From NCBI GenBank assembly GCA_037447655.1, contig JBBHKE010000214.1, positions 55,406 to 119,405 on the forward strand: a stretch of 64,000 nt of DNA, in the 5' to 3' direction. The DNA comes from Zygnema cylindricum. Lineage: Eukaryota > Streptophyta > Zygnematophyceae > Zygnematales > Zygnemataceae. Both the position numbers and the translations under genes were made by a program. A model generated the notes under the pieces. The model was not told the DNA's origin. It saw nothing but the letters and a program-made list of their open reading frames with translations, and did no database searches. Every line of letters begins with the position of its first letter. The stretch's first letter is position 1. This document shows positions 1-12,044 of the stretch, one piece after another.

Positions 1-1138
1 AATAACGATGCGCGGTGTAGTTTCTCACTTCACGTGAGCTCCAAGCACCGACATTTGACTTAGGCACTTAGCCGCAAAAACATAACCTAATCGCGAACCG
101 TTATAAACTAAAGGACGACGTACGACATCTATAAACTCGCACGAAACAAAATTAACTTCATACAAAATCAAAAAGCGTACAAATATCATAGATGTCCCGT
201 GCGCATATTACGCACGGTATAAACTATAAAGTAACGAATACTACGTACGGTACGCATCAAACGATGTTGAAAAGTTAATAAAATGCGTACCTTACTTTGT
301 ACCCGTACAATATTTTTACATTGACGTACAGTGTCCGTCCATGTTCGTACATTTTAGGGTTATTTTAGGGGATTTTTAGGATTTTCAAAGTACATTACCG
401 TACTCTCCCATTACATTTCAGTACGGACGCCGTAGATATTCCGTACTATTATGTTTTTAGGGTACACTTTCATACAATTTCATACATTTATGTTAGATTT
501 CGGTACTGTTAAAGATTTTTAAGGATTTTCTAAGATTAAACTTTCCGTACGTTTTTGTACATGGCCGTACAGCGAATTATACACGAATTTTACGAAAAGT
601 ATGAAAAAGACTAATATTACGTAGTTTTCGTAAAAAAGTTGAAATCCGTACGAATTAGACATCAACGACAAATATAAATGAAACTATTTCAGGGCAGCTC
701 CGCGTTAAACGATAAAGCATCGAAGATGACAAATCGAACAGACTTACCAGAAGAAGTCTCAGGTAGAGCATGTGCTCCTTCGCCCGGAAACCTATATTGG
801 CTTGCACTTATAATGGAAAGAAAGGTGTTTTCTGTCACAATTAAGTTAAATGGCAGTGCCACACTTAACTACTGTTGGTCGTCGCGGAAAGGGCGCTATT
901 GAATAGTGGAGATACCTCTCTATTTCGGAAGGAAATTATGAGTACCTCCATTGATGTTTGTAGGAAAATCTGGTCAAATTCTACTCTGTAATTCTCCCCT
1001 CGTCAGAAATGGGGCAATTGACGGTCCAACTATATAGAAAGAACCGAATTGAAACCTGAAGAAATCTGACCAAAGTCCATTTCTGTAGAATATAGTGGCA
1101 CATTTTGTTCTAGATTGGGTACTAGATATAGTGCCTTG

Positions 1139-2065
1139 ATTACGCTGAACATACATAGTTGTTATCTTTATAGACATTGTAGACCCTTTAGTGAGCTGTA
1201 GGCAAATTTTTTCTCATTTTTTCTCTGTACAAACAAAGTGCAAGTGCACTTTCCCCACAATAATTGCATTAGACTTTTTTAGTTTGTATTTAAACTTGTT
1301 TTCAACATTCTTTCAAATCCTTTGGCTTAGTTGCATTTAATCTTTGTGTTTTACGTGACTTGTTCTATCTCTCCCAGTTATGGGAAGTTTTGGGCTTGGT
1401 TAAACATTTCATGCATGCAAACGCTTTCTCAAAATTTAATGGCCTTAATTTTATGACCTGGCTTTTATAGCGCAGTTTATTTGTTTAGTCTAGAAAATAA
1501 GGAAAAATATAAACAGTTGCGGATGTTCCTCTCCGACAAGCTCTTGATGATTGGACGTGTGCCAATGTGGTCTCGTTCGCGCTTTATATGGTCTTGGAGA
1601 TCTAACAAACTCGTGTTGTTTGTAAACGGACGGTTTCAGTCGAAGCTTTTACTCTTCTCAAGTGGACCTATGGAACCAAAAATTGGTCAACCTTTGGACA
1701 TCTTCACAGGTAATTGCTTTGTTACACCAAATATCCTAATGACACGGTGGAGACTTACATACTGTATCAACTACCCCTTGAACTTGAGAAAGAAAAGGGT
1801 GCAGTTGAGCTGAACTTTTTGAATATTGTCTTGTGGCAAAAGCTAAAACATTCATGAACTCTTAAATACTCGTTCCCTAAAGTTAATTGAACCGGCTCCG
1901 ACCCGTTACTAACTTAGATCACTTGTGTATTATTGTAAATTATGTGAAAATGCTCGCTCGCAAGTGTTAGTCGTTCGGTCATCGCTGAAGACATCAATAT
2001 TGGTCTACTCGATGGGATCATGTGACACTTTTTCTGCATTTTTTTCAGCAAATGACGATTTACCA
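1139..2065. other. Interior of the repeat, nothing recognised
   Basis: AT-rich DNA with no protein-like open frame and no repeat that I could pair with another part of the window. Confidence 0.4.
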
Positions 2066-2351
2066 GAGATAGGACTTAGAAAAATTAGAAGATAGGACCC
2101 TCTCTCCCAGAGAGCTTCTGTACAAAAGGTCAACTTTGACCCTCCATAACTTACTGCTCAGGGGAGCAAATTCAGAGATTCTTTTTGCTATTGACTCAGG
2201 GGAGTCTTGTCTTCACAGGGGTGAAGTTGGTCAGAGTTTTTGTCTGCCAGGGTGGCAGTTATTTTTGCTTAAACGCAAAGGGGTCAGGATTATCCTAGAG
2301 GCTTCTTGGAAGCTGTCCACTCTGAGGACTTATGGAGGTCTCAGAGTTTCA
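2066..2351 (+). repeat. Family L LTR 3' fragment
   Basis: This stretch aligns almost base for base with 37684-37972 and more loosely with 21140-21561. Shared landmarks are a block with aggacttagaaaaatta, the phrase ctctctccca followed by a tgtaca-type block, and the terminal gaggtctcagagtttca. Only the last 290 bases or so of the LTR are present. Reading frames across it are not conserved between copies, so it is not coding. Confidence 0.7.
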
Positions 2352-2795
2352 CCACCTGTCGCACCTACGCATAAGAATTCCAATGTTTTTTTCAAATTTC
2401 AAGAATCTAAAGCTTAACAATTATTTCCCAAAATCTTACTTTGTGACAATCGTGGTGCTTACTGCTTCAAATGTTTTAACATTTTTTTTTGTCGCTTATG
2501 AGCAAACGGGTTCTCGACATTGCTGGATGTCTCGGGAAGAGAGCCAAAATGGAGTTAAATGGCAGTCGTCTGCCGATTAAGTCATTTCAGGACTATGTTG
2601 GGTTGTATTTAAAATCATCCGTCAACCTTGACCGCGAATAGCCCCTTCTAAGGTTAGCATTGCCGTAACTTGGAGACTTCAATAAATTTAGTGCCTCAAT
2701 GGTAGATTAAGAATTGGCTTGTCGAACAGATATCGGTTTAATTTGTAAGCTTGCAACAAGGTGTACCTCGTAATTTTGGTTTGGAATGTCTGATT

Positions 2796-3005
2796 GGTAT
2801 TCCTACATTGAAAGAGTACTTCACATTGATTCACCCACACTAAATACGAATCATTATTCCTACATTGAAAAATTACTCCACATTGATTCAGCCACACTAT
2901 TTACGAATCAACATTCTTAAATTGAAAAATTAGTCCACATTGATTCAGCCACACTATTTACGAATCATCATTCCTACATTGACAACGTCCTTCACATTGA
3001 TTCTC
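2796..3005. repeat. Minisatellite, about 59-bp unit, four copies
   Basis: Four imperfect tandem copies share the phrases cctacattgaaaaatta, ccacattgattca, gccacactattt and acgaatca. Similar units in inverted orientation lie at about 4075-4200, so the tandem array is part of the surrounding inverted repeat. Confidence 0.75.
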
Positions 3006-4065
3006 ATCAGCGCAAATTTTGAACAGCGAGTTCTACGTAGATGGTAAAAATTTAGGCGCATGTAACCAAAGTTTCGAACAGCAAGGGAAAAATATGGGAA
3101 AAGTTTCATAAAAGCAAGTAAGACCCATATGGTTTCGTAGTTCTGATTGGCAATGAACCACGCAAAAGTGAAATATACAACAATTTTACCAAAAAATTGA
3201 AACCTTGGATATCTTTCGAGGTTTACGGAGGTTACTTATTTCTGTTCAATCATTGATCGTTATTACAAATTGGGAGTTCTAAACTTTCATAATCACCAAT
3301 ATACTGCTCTGGAGTAAGGGTTTGGACTTGAATGAAAAAGAAGAAATAAAAAAAACACATTTAAGAATCATTCCAGTCCAATGACACACTAGTTTCACGC
3401 CAACAAGACATACAACAGGGTGAGAAAATTCAGAAAAAGGCAAAAAGACTGGGGTAATTTGTTGACATTACAATGAACTAAGAGTATCAAACATTTCTAC
3501 AAGCATTCAAATTTCCATGCTATCAAAAAATTATATAAAACACCTTAGAACATTCAATGTAAAGAAAAACTAACATATTCGAAATTGTTTGATGAATTAA
3601 ACAACGTAAACAAAAGCTTTTCAAAACCATAGATTTTAAAATCTTTTCAAATTGTGAAGTAAAAAGCCTAATACATTGAAATAAAGCTAGTGAACCTTAA
3701 GGAAACCAATTACTCGTTCTAAAATGACACTCCTCCAAAAACGGAGAAATGAAAACAAAAAAATCGTGAGAACAACACCAAAATAAATAAAAGAAAAGTT
3801 TGATGATAATGTTTAAATTTCATCTTCTAAAGAAAAGAGAAAGTAATATTAACAAATACGAAATAGAAGACACATAGAGTTTTTAACTTTAAACCTAACC
3901 AACCTGTAAATATATCTATACCTCTAACCCTAATTGTTGAATTGCATGGAGAATCTTTTGAAATTTTTCCCTTGCTGGTCGAAACTTTGGTTACTTGCAC
4001 TTAAAATCTTACCATCTACGTAAACCTCGCTGTTCGAAATTTGCGCTGATGAGATTCAATGTGAA
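2992..4065. repeat. Inverted repeat, about 100-bp arms
   Basis: The left arm (about 2992-3092) and right arm (about 3959-4065) are imperfect reverse complements. Both contain the tract ctacgtagatggtaa or its complement, next to a gttcgaa/ttcgaac phrase. The roughly 870 bases between the arms are AT-rich with no gene visible. It could be a foldback element or the inner part of the larger inverted repeat. Confidence 0.6.
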
Positions 4066-4447
4066 GTACGTTGTCTGTAAAGGTGTTGATTTGTAAATAG
4101 ATGAAGCTCGCTGTTGAAAATCTTCGCTGATGAGAATCAATCTGAAGTACGTTTTCAATGTAAGGATGTTGATTTGTAAATAGTGTGGCTTCAGTTGGTC
4201 GAGCGTGACGACGCGTCATTTTAGTTTCATTGATATTTATACTGGGGTACTGTTATTGATTTTGTATGAAGTTAATTTCGTTTCGTGCAAGTATATAGAT
4301 GTCTTATGTCGTCCTTTAATTTATAATGGTTCGCGATTACATTATATTTTTGCGGGTAACTGCATAATTTAAATGTCGGTGTGTGGAACTCACGTGAAGT
4401 AAATGTCGGTGTGTGGAACTCACGTGAAGTGAGTAACTACAGTACAG

Positions 4448-4818
4448 ATCTGCGCGCAGCCATTTTTATTTATATGCGGCCGCCGCACTTTTGTTTCAGT
4501 AAACCTGCGCCGGATGTGTGAAATGTTTTTTTTTAGGGAATTGCTAATCGCAGAGACGATTTTTGCTGCGCGCAGATAGATGTCAGAAAATGTACACTTG
4601 AAGTACATTTTCGTACAAGCGACATACCTTTAAGTTTAGATTTGACAGTCAATCCGTCAAACAACTTTGACTGGCGAAATGTTGTAACGGTGGTTAAAAA
4701 CGTGTCCCGGTTGCGAACGTCGACCGTCACAAAGAAAAAACAATTCTCACGGCAGGCGCAGGTTTACTGAAACAAAACTGCGGCAGCCGCATATAAATAA
4801 AAATGGTTGCGCGCAGAT
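4448..4818. mobile_element. 371-bp MITE with 64-bp terminal inverted repeats
   Basis: The left terminal repeat (4448-4511) begins atctgcgcgcag and ends cctgcgcc. The right one (4755-4818) is its reverse complement with a handful of mismatches. The 243-base interior has no coding capacity. No clear target duplication is seen, so the superfamily is open. The element sits exactly at the centre of a larger inverted duplication (4256-4440 against 4822-4990). Confidence 0.75.
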
Positions 4819-4821
4819 AAG

Positions 4822-5933
4822 TTTCTCAATTCACGTGAGCTCCATGCACCGACATTTGACTTAGGCACTTAGCCGCAAAAACATAATGTAATCGCGAACC
4901 ATTATAAAATAAAGGACGACGTACAAAATCTATAAACTCACACAAAACGAAATTAACTTCATACAAAATCAAAAAACGTACAAATATCATAGATGTCCCG
5001 TGCGCATATTACGCACGGTATAAACTAACGAATATTACGTACGGTACGCATCAAACGATGTTGAAAAGTTAATAAAATGCATACCTTACTTTGTACCCGT
5101 ACAATATTTTTACACTGACGTACAGTGTCCGTCCATGTTCGTACATTTTAGGGTTATTTTAGGGGATTTTTAGGGTTTTTAAAGTACATTACCGTACGCT
5201 CCATTATATTTCAGTACGAACGCCGTAGATATTCTGTACTATTAGGTTTTTGGTACACTTTCATACAATTTCATACATTTATGTTAGACTTCGGTACTGT
5301 TAAAGATTTTTAAAGATTTTATAAGATTAAACTTTCCGTACGTTTTTGTACGTGGCCGTACAACGAATTATACACGAATTTTACAAAAAGTATGAAAATG
5401 ACGAATATTACGTAGTTTTCGTAAAAAAGTTAAATTCCGTACGAATTAGACATCAACGACAAATAGTAATGAAAATATTTCACGGCAGCTCCGCGTTAAA
5501 TGATAAAGCATCGAAGAGGACAAATCGAACAGACTTACTAGAAAAAGTCTCAGGTAGAGCAGGTGCTCCTTCGCCCGGACACCTATATTGGCTAGCACTT
5601 ATAATGGAAAGAAAGGTGTTTTGTGTCACAATTAAGTTAAATGGCAGTGCCACACTTAACTACTATTGGTCGTCGCGGAAATGGCGCTATTGAATAGTGG
5701 AGATACCTCTCTATTTCGGAAGGAAATTATGAGTACCTCCATTGTTGTTTGTAGGAAAATCTGGTCAAATTCTACTCTGTAATTCTCCCCTCGTCAGAAA
5801 TGGGACAATTGACGGTCCAACTACATAGAAAAAATTGAATTGAAACCTGAAGAAATCTGACCAAAGTCCATTTCTTTTGTAATGGCACATATAGTTCTAA
5901 ATTGGGTACTAGATATAGTGCCTTGTGTTCTTT
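4822..5933. repeat. Direct copy of 18-1138 (copy B)
   Basis: This copy is roughly 90 percent identical to 18-1138 by eye and ends sharply after tagtgccttg. The open frame at 5346-5693 resembles the one at 678-902, but the frame is shifted and interrupted between copies, so I treat both as non-coding. The two copies could be LTRs of one element or duplicated ends of a DNA element. Confidence 0.6.
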
Positions 5934-5939
5934 TTGATT

Positions 5940-6425
5940 AAATTCGGCTTTAATCGTAGCCGTAATAAATACATGCGCGGTATTTGTTTCATTTACGAAA
6001 CAAATGCGCGGTACTGATTTGTGTCCGTACCGTAAGTCGTACATTATATATTACTGGATCTATGTATCCCGTAATTCATTGCAGTTAAATGGTTTTTCGC
6101 ACGTATACCTATTTAAATAACTATCAAACTATATATTACGTAACAATACCGCTAGACTAAACGGCTAAGGCTACCGGCTATATCCTGTCTGCTGGCCGGT
6201 AGGTATAAGGATCAAATCCTGCCGCCGGCACATAACTTTTACTTAAAGAAATAAACCCTAATATAAATTTCCCGTAAACCTCAGGATAGCTAAGGTAGCC
6301 ATGGCTCTAGCTTCCTCTCCAATTTCTCAGTGACTGCGACAAGTTTGAGAGTTGGAGAGAGAAGTTAGAGGTAGACTGCCTCGACTTCTATATTTGTTTT
6401 CAGACCTAGAAAATACTATTAAAAC
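5940..6425 (-). repeat. Family L LTR 5' half
   Basis: In reverse orientation this matches the first half of the LTRs at 20367-21561 and 36938-37972. It includes the block with cttgtcgcagtcactgag, the inverted tRNA-like module and the ataccgcgca-type phrases. It is a truncated copy lying directly against the end of repeat copy B. Confidence 0.65.
6135..6232 (+). other. tRNA-like module in family L LTR
   Basis: An A-box-like phrase (aaacggctaaggc) is followed about 50 bases later by a B-box-like phrase (aaggatcaaatcctgcc) that can form a T-arm with a seven-base loop, and by a short GC-rich stem. The module lies antisense to the LTR direction in every copy. It lacks a proper acceptor stem, so it is not called as a tRNA gene. 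Confidence 0.45.
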
Positions 6426-7000
6426 CATTAGTTTCTACACATGGCTGATATGCCTTACTACCTTTGTTAGGTTATCGAGTAGCTATTAGCTTTCAGAAGG
6501 TTAGATCTTTTAGGTATAACAGTAGGACTTAACCATTTCAGAAGTTAGGAACTTGTTGTATCAAATTATGCTTTAGCATTTTGATATCTTTGACTGAGAG
6601 TATTTCTCAGATCTGTTTGCAGATTTCTTTGTAAATTTGCACTTGTGTTTTTCTTTTTATTCTCTGCATTGTGGAAGATTTGTAGGCTATTTGGTTGCCT
6701 AAATTTTCTTTGGTTGTGTTCCAAAGTTGTATGTTTTTCTGATCATCTGTGAGAGCTTTTTGCTTGTTTTAACAATGTGATGACTACTCCTGCATCATCT
6801 TCATCTTCAGTGGGTGTAGTATCCAAAGAACAACATAGAAAACCTTACTCCAAATCTTGGTGGAGTTCCCGAAGGTGGACGTTTTACTTGTCCATTGACA
6901 ATACCCTAGTATCGTTTTTCGCACAAAGCCTCCATTATCATAGCTTCCCAATAGATGAACCCAGATCCATTGAAGGTGGGCACCCTAAAGGGTGGGCCCA
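6426..7000 (+). repeat. Copia-type LTR end plus gag start fragment
   Basis: T-rich leader-like DNA is followed by an ATG at 6780 opening a Thr/Ala/Ser-rich peptide (MTTPASSSSSVGVV). This parallels the gag starts at 10705 (MSTSTTTAG) and 32153 on the minus strand (MATVASSSSSF). The frame soon loses gag character and runs into family L DNA, so this is a truncated 5' piece of another copia subfamily. Confidence 0.5.
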
Positions 7001-7862
7001 TAACCTGCAATTCTGTGTCCTCCATTGGACTAAAGAATTAAAAAAGCCTCTAGATAGTTTTTAGCTAACCCACTTCAAGCCATAACCATTGTTGCTCGAG
7101 AAAGCAAATTGACAGTTTGACGGCACATCTGCGCGGCTTAGACCCCCCTGAGACTGTAGCAAAAAGAATCACTAAAAACGGCTAACCAACCGGTTAATTA
7201 TAAGTGGCAAAGTTGCCAAGTTTATACAAAACTCTCTAAGGGAGAGAGGTATCTACCAAATTCTCTAAGTCCTAAACCCCTCTCACAACCCCTATCTTCT
7301 AACATATGAACCAATCACATGACTGTAGGGTACCGAAAGGTACTACGACCGATGTACTTTCTGTACGGCCTATGCACGACAAGGCCATTAAGTGTACGCG
7401 TGTTCGCTATTAACTTGTCCTTTTGTTCCCAGGTTTTCCAGCAACCGAATGTTATCTCTCCACGTGTTGCCAGGTCAAGCCAAGTCCAAAAATTGCCAAG
7501 GTGACCATTTTGTGATTTCGACAGCGATATGTGCCATCGGATCACAAATCAACATTCAATATTAGCCGTAGAAACAAATGTCCGATCCATTTGTTTCGTG
7601 CGAGATAATGATCGCACTATATATCACTTGGTTCTATGTTCTTTCATACGTCACTCTGTTAATCGGATTCATGGTCAAAACATTGTTTAAATAACTATCA
7701 CATCCTATGTATTTCAACGAACTTCTACGACAAACTGGTTAGAGCTGACGGCTACGCCTCGCTCTGCGTGTCAGAGGTTCTAGTCCTGCCGGACTCAACC
7801 TTTTGTTGAGAGTGGCATGAGTCACTCTTTAGTCCTGCTTGCTGAACTATGACTACCATGGC
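7001..7862 (-). repeat. Divergent family L LTR beside a gypsy fragment
   Basis: Read on the minus strand, the landmarks come in the same order as in other family L LTRs: tRNA-like module, aggacttagagaattt, ctctctccctta, a gtataaacttggcaact block and a gtctcagggggg block. It directly follows the RNase H end of the gypsy fragment at 7863-9104. This links family L to a Ty3/gypsy lineage. It is more diverged than the other copies. Confidence 0.55.
7731..7795 (+). other. tRNA-like module
   Basis: An A-box-like phrase (ctggttagagctgacgg) and a B-box-like phrase (aggttctagtcctgcc) lie about 35 bases apart, which is close to tRNA spacing. The element is antisense to the LTR holding it. Without good acceptor pairing I do not call it a functional tRNA. 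Confidence 0.4.
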
Positions 7863-9104
7863 TCAACCACCCTCTCTATCCCTCAGTGGGTTAGTAAGAA
7901 GGGTAAAGGGCTTGCCATAGAGATAATGTCGGAAATGCACAATACCCCAGACTGCGGCGAGGCACTCCCCATCATAACTACTGTAATTTGACTCCGCTTG
8001 ATTGTTGCTCCAAATGGCATAAGCCACCACATTTTCCTCACCTGTGAGTTCACGCTGAGTTAGGATAGCTGCAATACCGGGCTTACCAAAGTCCGTCTTC
8101 AGGCAAAATGGCAATTTATGATTTGGGGAACGAAGAATAGGAGCGGTGGACAATGCGTCCTTTAATCCCTGAAATGCCTCGATCTGGGAGGGTCCCAACG
8201 TGAACGAAACCGACTTCCTCAAGTGTTCATTCAGTGGAGATGCAAGTGTGCTGAAACTAGGAACAAACCGTCGGTAAAAATTTGCTAACCCCAGTAATGA
8301 AGCTGATCCTATCTGTTGGGGCCGGGAGTTTACTGATTGCTTCCACTTTGTCTTCTAACGGAGTAATTCCCTCGGATGAAATAAAGTGCCGCCTTCGGCC
8401 CCGCAAGTGCATTTGGCAAGATGACATTTGAGTCCTACCTTTTTTAATTCCTTCAATACCCACTCTAAATACACTACATGTTCCTCTATAGAGGCTGAAG
8501 CGATGATTAGATCGTTGATATAGCAACGGGGAAACTTACATCCCCCCAAGACTGAGTCCATGACTTTCTAGAATACCGTCGGTGCAATTTTCTGTCCAAA
8601 GGGCATAATCGCCCGTTCCCAACGTCCGTCACTACCCCTAAATGCGGTCTTGTGTCGATCTTTTTCCTCTATTTCGATTTGATTAAATCCTTGTCGCACA
8701 TCTAGGATGCTGAAATATTTAGCTCCTCCAACATGATCAAAAATATCCTCTACCAACGGCATTGGATGTGGGTCTTAGATTGTACGTGAATTCAGTTCCC
8801 GATAGTCCCCACATGGCATTGGATGTTGGTCATGGATTGTACGTGAATTTAGTTTTCGATAGCCCCGACACATGCGACATTCTTTAAAATTCCCCTCTGC
8901 TTCTTTTTTACGAGGCATGACGGTAGGCGCCACAAAGGTGGAATCGGATCTATAAATCAAATCTGCCTCTTCTAATTCGGCGTAAAGTTTGTCTACAGAT
9001 TCCCATTCAGTTTCTGATAGACGATGCTTCGGCTTAAATATGGGTCGGTCATCTTTCAAGTCAATAGACATTCTGTAAGTGGTGTGTCGACCTAAAACTT
9101 TCAT
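7863..9104 (-). pseudogene. Ty3/gypsy reverse transcriptase-RNase H fragment
   Basis: Four consecutive minus-strand pieces in different frames make up a gypsy RT and RNase H. 8775-9104 has the N-terminal RT block with a fingers-type VAPTVMPRKK phrase and a duplicated GDYRELNSRTI-like segment. 8568-8762 has FSILDVRQGFNQI and MPFGQKIAPTVF. 8355-8561 has the catalytic region with CYIND in place of YIDD. 7863-8222 has RNase H with AYAIWSNNQAESNYSSY and HFRHYLYG. Frameshifts, the Asp-to-Asn change and truncation before integrase show it is dead. The adjacent LTR at 7001-7862 is probably its own. Confidence 0.85.
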
Positions 9105-9754
9105 GGAGAAAACGAACGTGTCTACGTTTTGGTTTATAACTTAATCTAAAAGTTCGTGTTTCTGTTTTGTTGGCCCTTTTCCGAATTTCCATGTCGGTTT
9201 TTCAGATGTGTTGATAGTCATGGCTTCCATGGCCTGTGCAACTGTTAGCTGCTTATCCACTATTAACAAGTGTCCCAACTCATACTCGATTAGGAGCTAA
9301 TGCAAACAACTTACTGCATGATGCCAATTTTTAGATGGAAATGCAACAGTCTAGTGTGGTGATGCCAGTACCGCTACCTGAAATCTATCAGCTGTGTATG
9401 TTCGGAGAGACCAACTCATGTGACTTGGTTCCAAAAAATCATAAATATTACGATCTGTGTCAGACTTAGCAAAGAAAGGGAAAAAGGAGAGCTGAAATAT
9501 TGTACTCGAAGAGAAGGTGAGGACATCGATGTTGTGTGTTTAAATGGTGTATACCCCCCCCAGCTGATTGTGACAGATGGTTTTGTGCGTATCCACTATC
9601 TGCGAACCCCATGCCCAAGACAAATGACACTGATTAGGGATCAATGCCACGACTAAGTAAGGTGCACTGCTGCCTCTCGGTGAGTCCCGGAGAAACGGTG
9701 GTGCCTGAGATGAAATGTAAAAGATGTTCTCGTTCTACAACAGTAGGTTCTTCT
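9105..9754. other. Degenerate sequence upstream of gypsy fragment
   Basis: It probably contains the decayed protease end of the minus-strand gypsy fragment, but no motif is clear. Nothing else can be supported here. Confidence 0.3.
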
Positions 9755-10734
9755 TGTTGTAATTTATAAAATCTTTATTTCAGTAAATAGGGGTAAAAAT
9801 AACTTAGATTATTTTTCTAAGTAGTCTACTGTAATACTTACCTTAATTAGCATTACAGTAGCAAAAAGTACAGTAGAGTGTATTGTACTTTTACAGGGAC
9901 ACGTGTCGGCAAAAGAACGTATGCAGGTTTTTCGGAGTGGCGCCGACAGTCAGCCACACGCGTCACGCAGTTGACGATTTGATTCACAAGATCGGACGAA
10001 CGGGATCTGAACCGGGTATTATGGAAATAAATGGTAGAGTTCGACGCTACCATCGTCGATTGAATTTGTCCTAACGGACGCGATTCATCTGGGACCACAA
10101 GCGTGATTCACGAGGGATCATAAGCGTGATTCGCGTGGGACCACAAGTGACGAAGCACTCTGCTTCGTACTACACGACCACATTCGACTGGACTTTAGCT
10201 GTCACCGCTAACTAAGCATTTGGAACTTTTTGTGTACGGTTCAATTTCTGTAAATATTTGAATAACATTAGTTTGTCGTTTAGTGTGATATACAATAGTG
10301 TTATATTAATCAGGTTTTTAGAAAATAGTAATTAGGGTTTTTGAGGCACAGTGACGTATGGGTAGGATGCTTTGTGGTTACTCAGGATAATAACCGTAGT
10401 AACGGTTACCCAAATTAGTGTAGATCAATAGATACACACTGTCAGTTTATCAATTAGGACATAGCCAATTTTGTAGTATCCAGTTTTGGGAATATGATTT
10501 TCTAATGGCAGTTTTTGGGAAACTTCTTGATATCATATCTTATGGTTTACTAAGTCATTTGGGCTACAATTTTGGGAATTGTTAGTTCACTGTATTTTGT
10601 AACACTCTATCAAATTTGAAACTTATTGGGGTTCTGAGTCATATTTTGTGTCAGTTCAAAGTTGGCTGTTGAGTTTGTATTTTGATAGTTTCTGCTGTTT
10701 TTTCATGTCTACTTCTACTACTACTGCTGGTTCT
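9755..10734 (+). repeat. copia-1 5' LTR
   Basis: It matches 27407-28406 over its whole length with scattered substitutions. Similarity runs through the gag ATG at 10705 and the first ten gag codons, then stops at ggttct. The left flank ends ttcttct, but I could not confirm a target duplication because the right LTR abuts another LTR. Confidence 0.8.
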
Positions 10735-11500
10735 CAGCCTGCAACGGTGGTTGTAAAACAACAGGTTATGGGCCTTTTGTCAAGAATTCCTATCTTCAAT
10801 GGCCAAAAGTATGCGTACTGGGCGGCGATGGTTGAATCGTCGTTTGAAACTGCTGACTTATTGGGGGTCTTGGATGGCTCCCTTGATGAAACAGATCCAA
10901 CTTGGGCAAAAAAGAATTCAATGGCAAAAAATAATCTGATTCTTAGTATTTCACAAAATTTGGTAATGTCTCGAATGAAAATGAAGAAGGCGAGGAGATT
11001 TGGACATCACTAAAATCCGCTTTTGAGAAAGTGAATGTTCAAGAGGAGTTGCTGGTGGCTGGAAAATTTTGGGGATACAAATACTTGGGGGGAACTATGG
11101 TCGAGCATTGTGACAATTTTCGTGCCTTTATTGATGCTCACTCTTCTGCTCGGGGGTCATTTCCTGAGTTTCATCAAGCAGCTCTACTTATTAGAGGTCT
11201 CCCTAGTAGCATGAAAGGTGTGTCTGTTCAATTAAAGAGTCATGATAAAGCTAGCTGGTCATTTCAGTTAGCCTATAATCTTATATTGGAGGAAGAGACT
11301 AATTCTAAAATCCTTGAAAGAGAAGGAATAGTTTAAGCATTTGCCACAGACTTTGACAAAAGAAATCAGATTAATAAAAACAGGAGTTAATTTAACCAGA
11401 TGCAAAACCAGTTTAATCAGAGTTAGAATAGGTCATCTACTACTACTTGTTTCTATTGTTCTGAAAAGGGTCATAGATACACGTACTGTCCTAAACTGAA
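10705..11500 (+). pseudogene. copia-1 gag
   Basis: The capsid-like region begins MSTSTTTAGSQPATV and continues with FNGQKYAYWAAMVESSF, typical of the copia gag N-terminus. A frameshift near 10990-11030 moves the frame, which then continues as the LLVAGKFWGYKYLGG segment to 11336. After stop codons a zinc knuckle CFYCSEKGHRYTYC (C-x2-C-x4-H-x4-C) is readable near 11450-11490. The protein would package element RNA into virus-like particles. The first ten codons lie inside the LTR. Confidence 0.85.
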
Positions 11501-11666
11501 AAAGGCTAATGAAACAGGTTTATACAGGCCAAGTTGGCAGCAAAGCCAGTAACACAAAGGCTTTTCTGGAAATCCTTCCCGTGGAAATGCTCTTTTCTCA
11601 GCTTCTGCAACTAATGCAGATGAGTCTTTAAGCTTCAATGAGCAAGAGGAGGCGGAGCTCTTTGCT

Positions 11667-12041
11667 ATGGCGGCTGCAATGGAGGGTCCAAAAGATGCAG
11701 GATGGATCATGGACACGGGAGCGTCTGCCCATATGTGCTGGAACAAAGCGGCTTTTGCAAATCTGCAGCAAACATCTCCAAGGAGTATTTACTATGCTTG
11801 TGGCATGAGTGTTCAAAACTCAACTCAGGGTTATGTATCTTTGATGGTAGATGTGGGGGGAAATTCGGTAGAGAGAACCCTTCACAATGTTTTGTATGTT
11901 CTAGAATTTAAGAAAAAAATATTTTCTACATCATTAGTGGAGAGCAAAGGCTTTAAAGTTGTTATGAAAGGAGGGAGACAGGTGGTTAGCAACAAAGGGA
12001 AAGTAGCAGTAACAGGAACTAAAGATGCTAGCAAAATGTAG
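11667..12041 (+). pseudogene. copia-1 aspartic protease
   Basis: The frame contains WIMDTGASAHMC, the DTG active site followed by the His/Cys pattern usual in copia proteases, and later the TLHNVLYVLEFKKKIFSTS segment. It ends at an amber TAG (12039-12041). The same frame continues three bases later into the pre-integrase domain, so the stop is either a nonsense change or, less likely, a readthrough site. Confidence 0.85.
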
Positions 12042-12044
12042 CGG

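Larger units (their letters stand above)
18..4440. repeat. Large repeat with inverted ends, copy A
   Basis: The sequence starting near 18 (gtagtttctcacttcacgtg) returns inverted near 4435, and the inverted similarity continues inward for about 180 bases (4256-4435). The first 1.1 kb is also repeated directly at 4822-5933. The interior holds a family L LTR fragment, a tandem repeat and an inner inverted repeat. No transposase or other coding region is recognisable; the short open frames here are not protein-like. It is probably a non-autonomous terminal-inverted-repeat DNA element or a rearranged LTR element. I could not find a convincing target duplication, so the boundaries are approximate. 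Confidence 0.45.

Noticed and set aside
678-902. Frame MKLFQGSSALNDKASK, also present at 5346-5693
   Set aside because: Similarity follows the DNA repeat, the frame is not preserved over its length, and no domain is seen.
6135-6232. A functional tRNA gene
   Set aside because: A- and B-box-like phrases exist, but acceptor and anticodon stems do not fold properly, and the module recurs only inside LTR copies.
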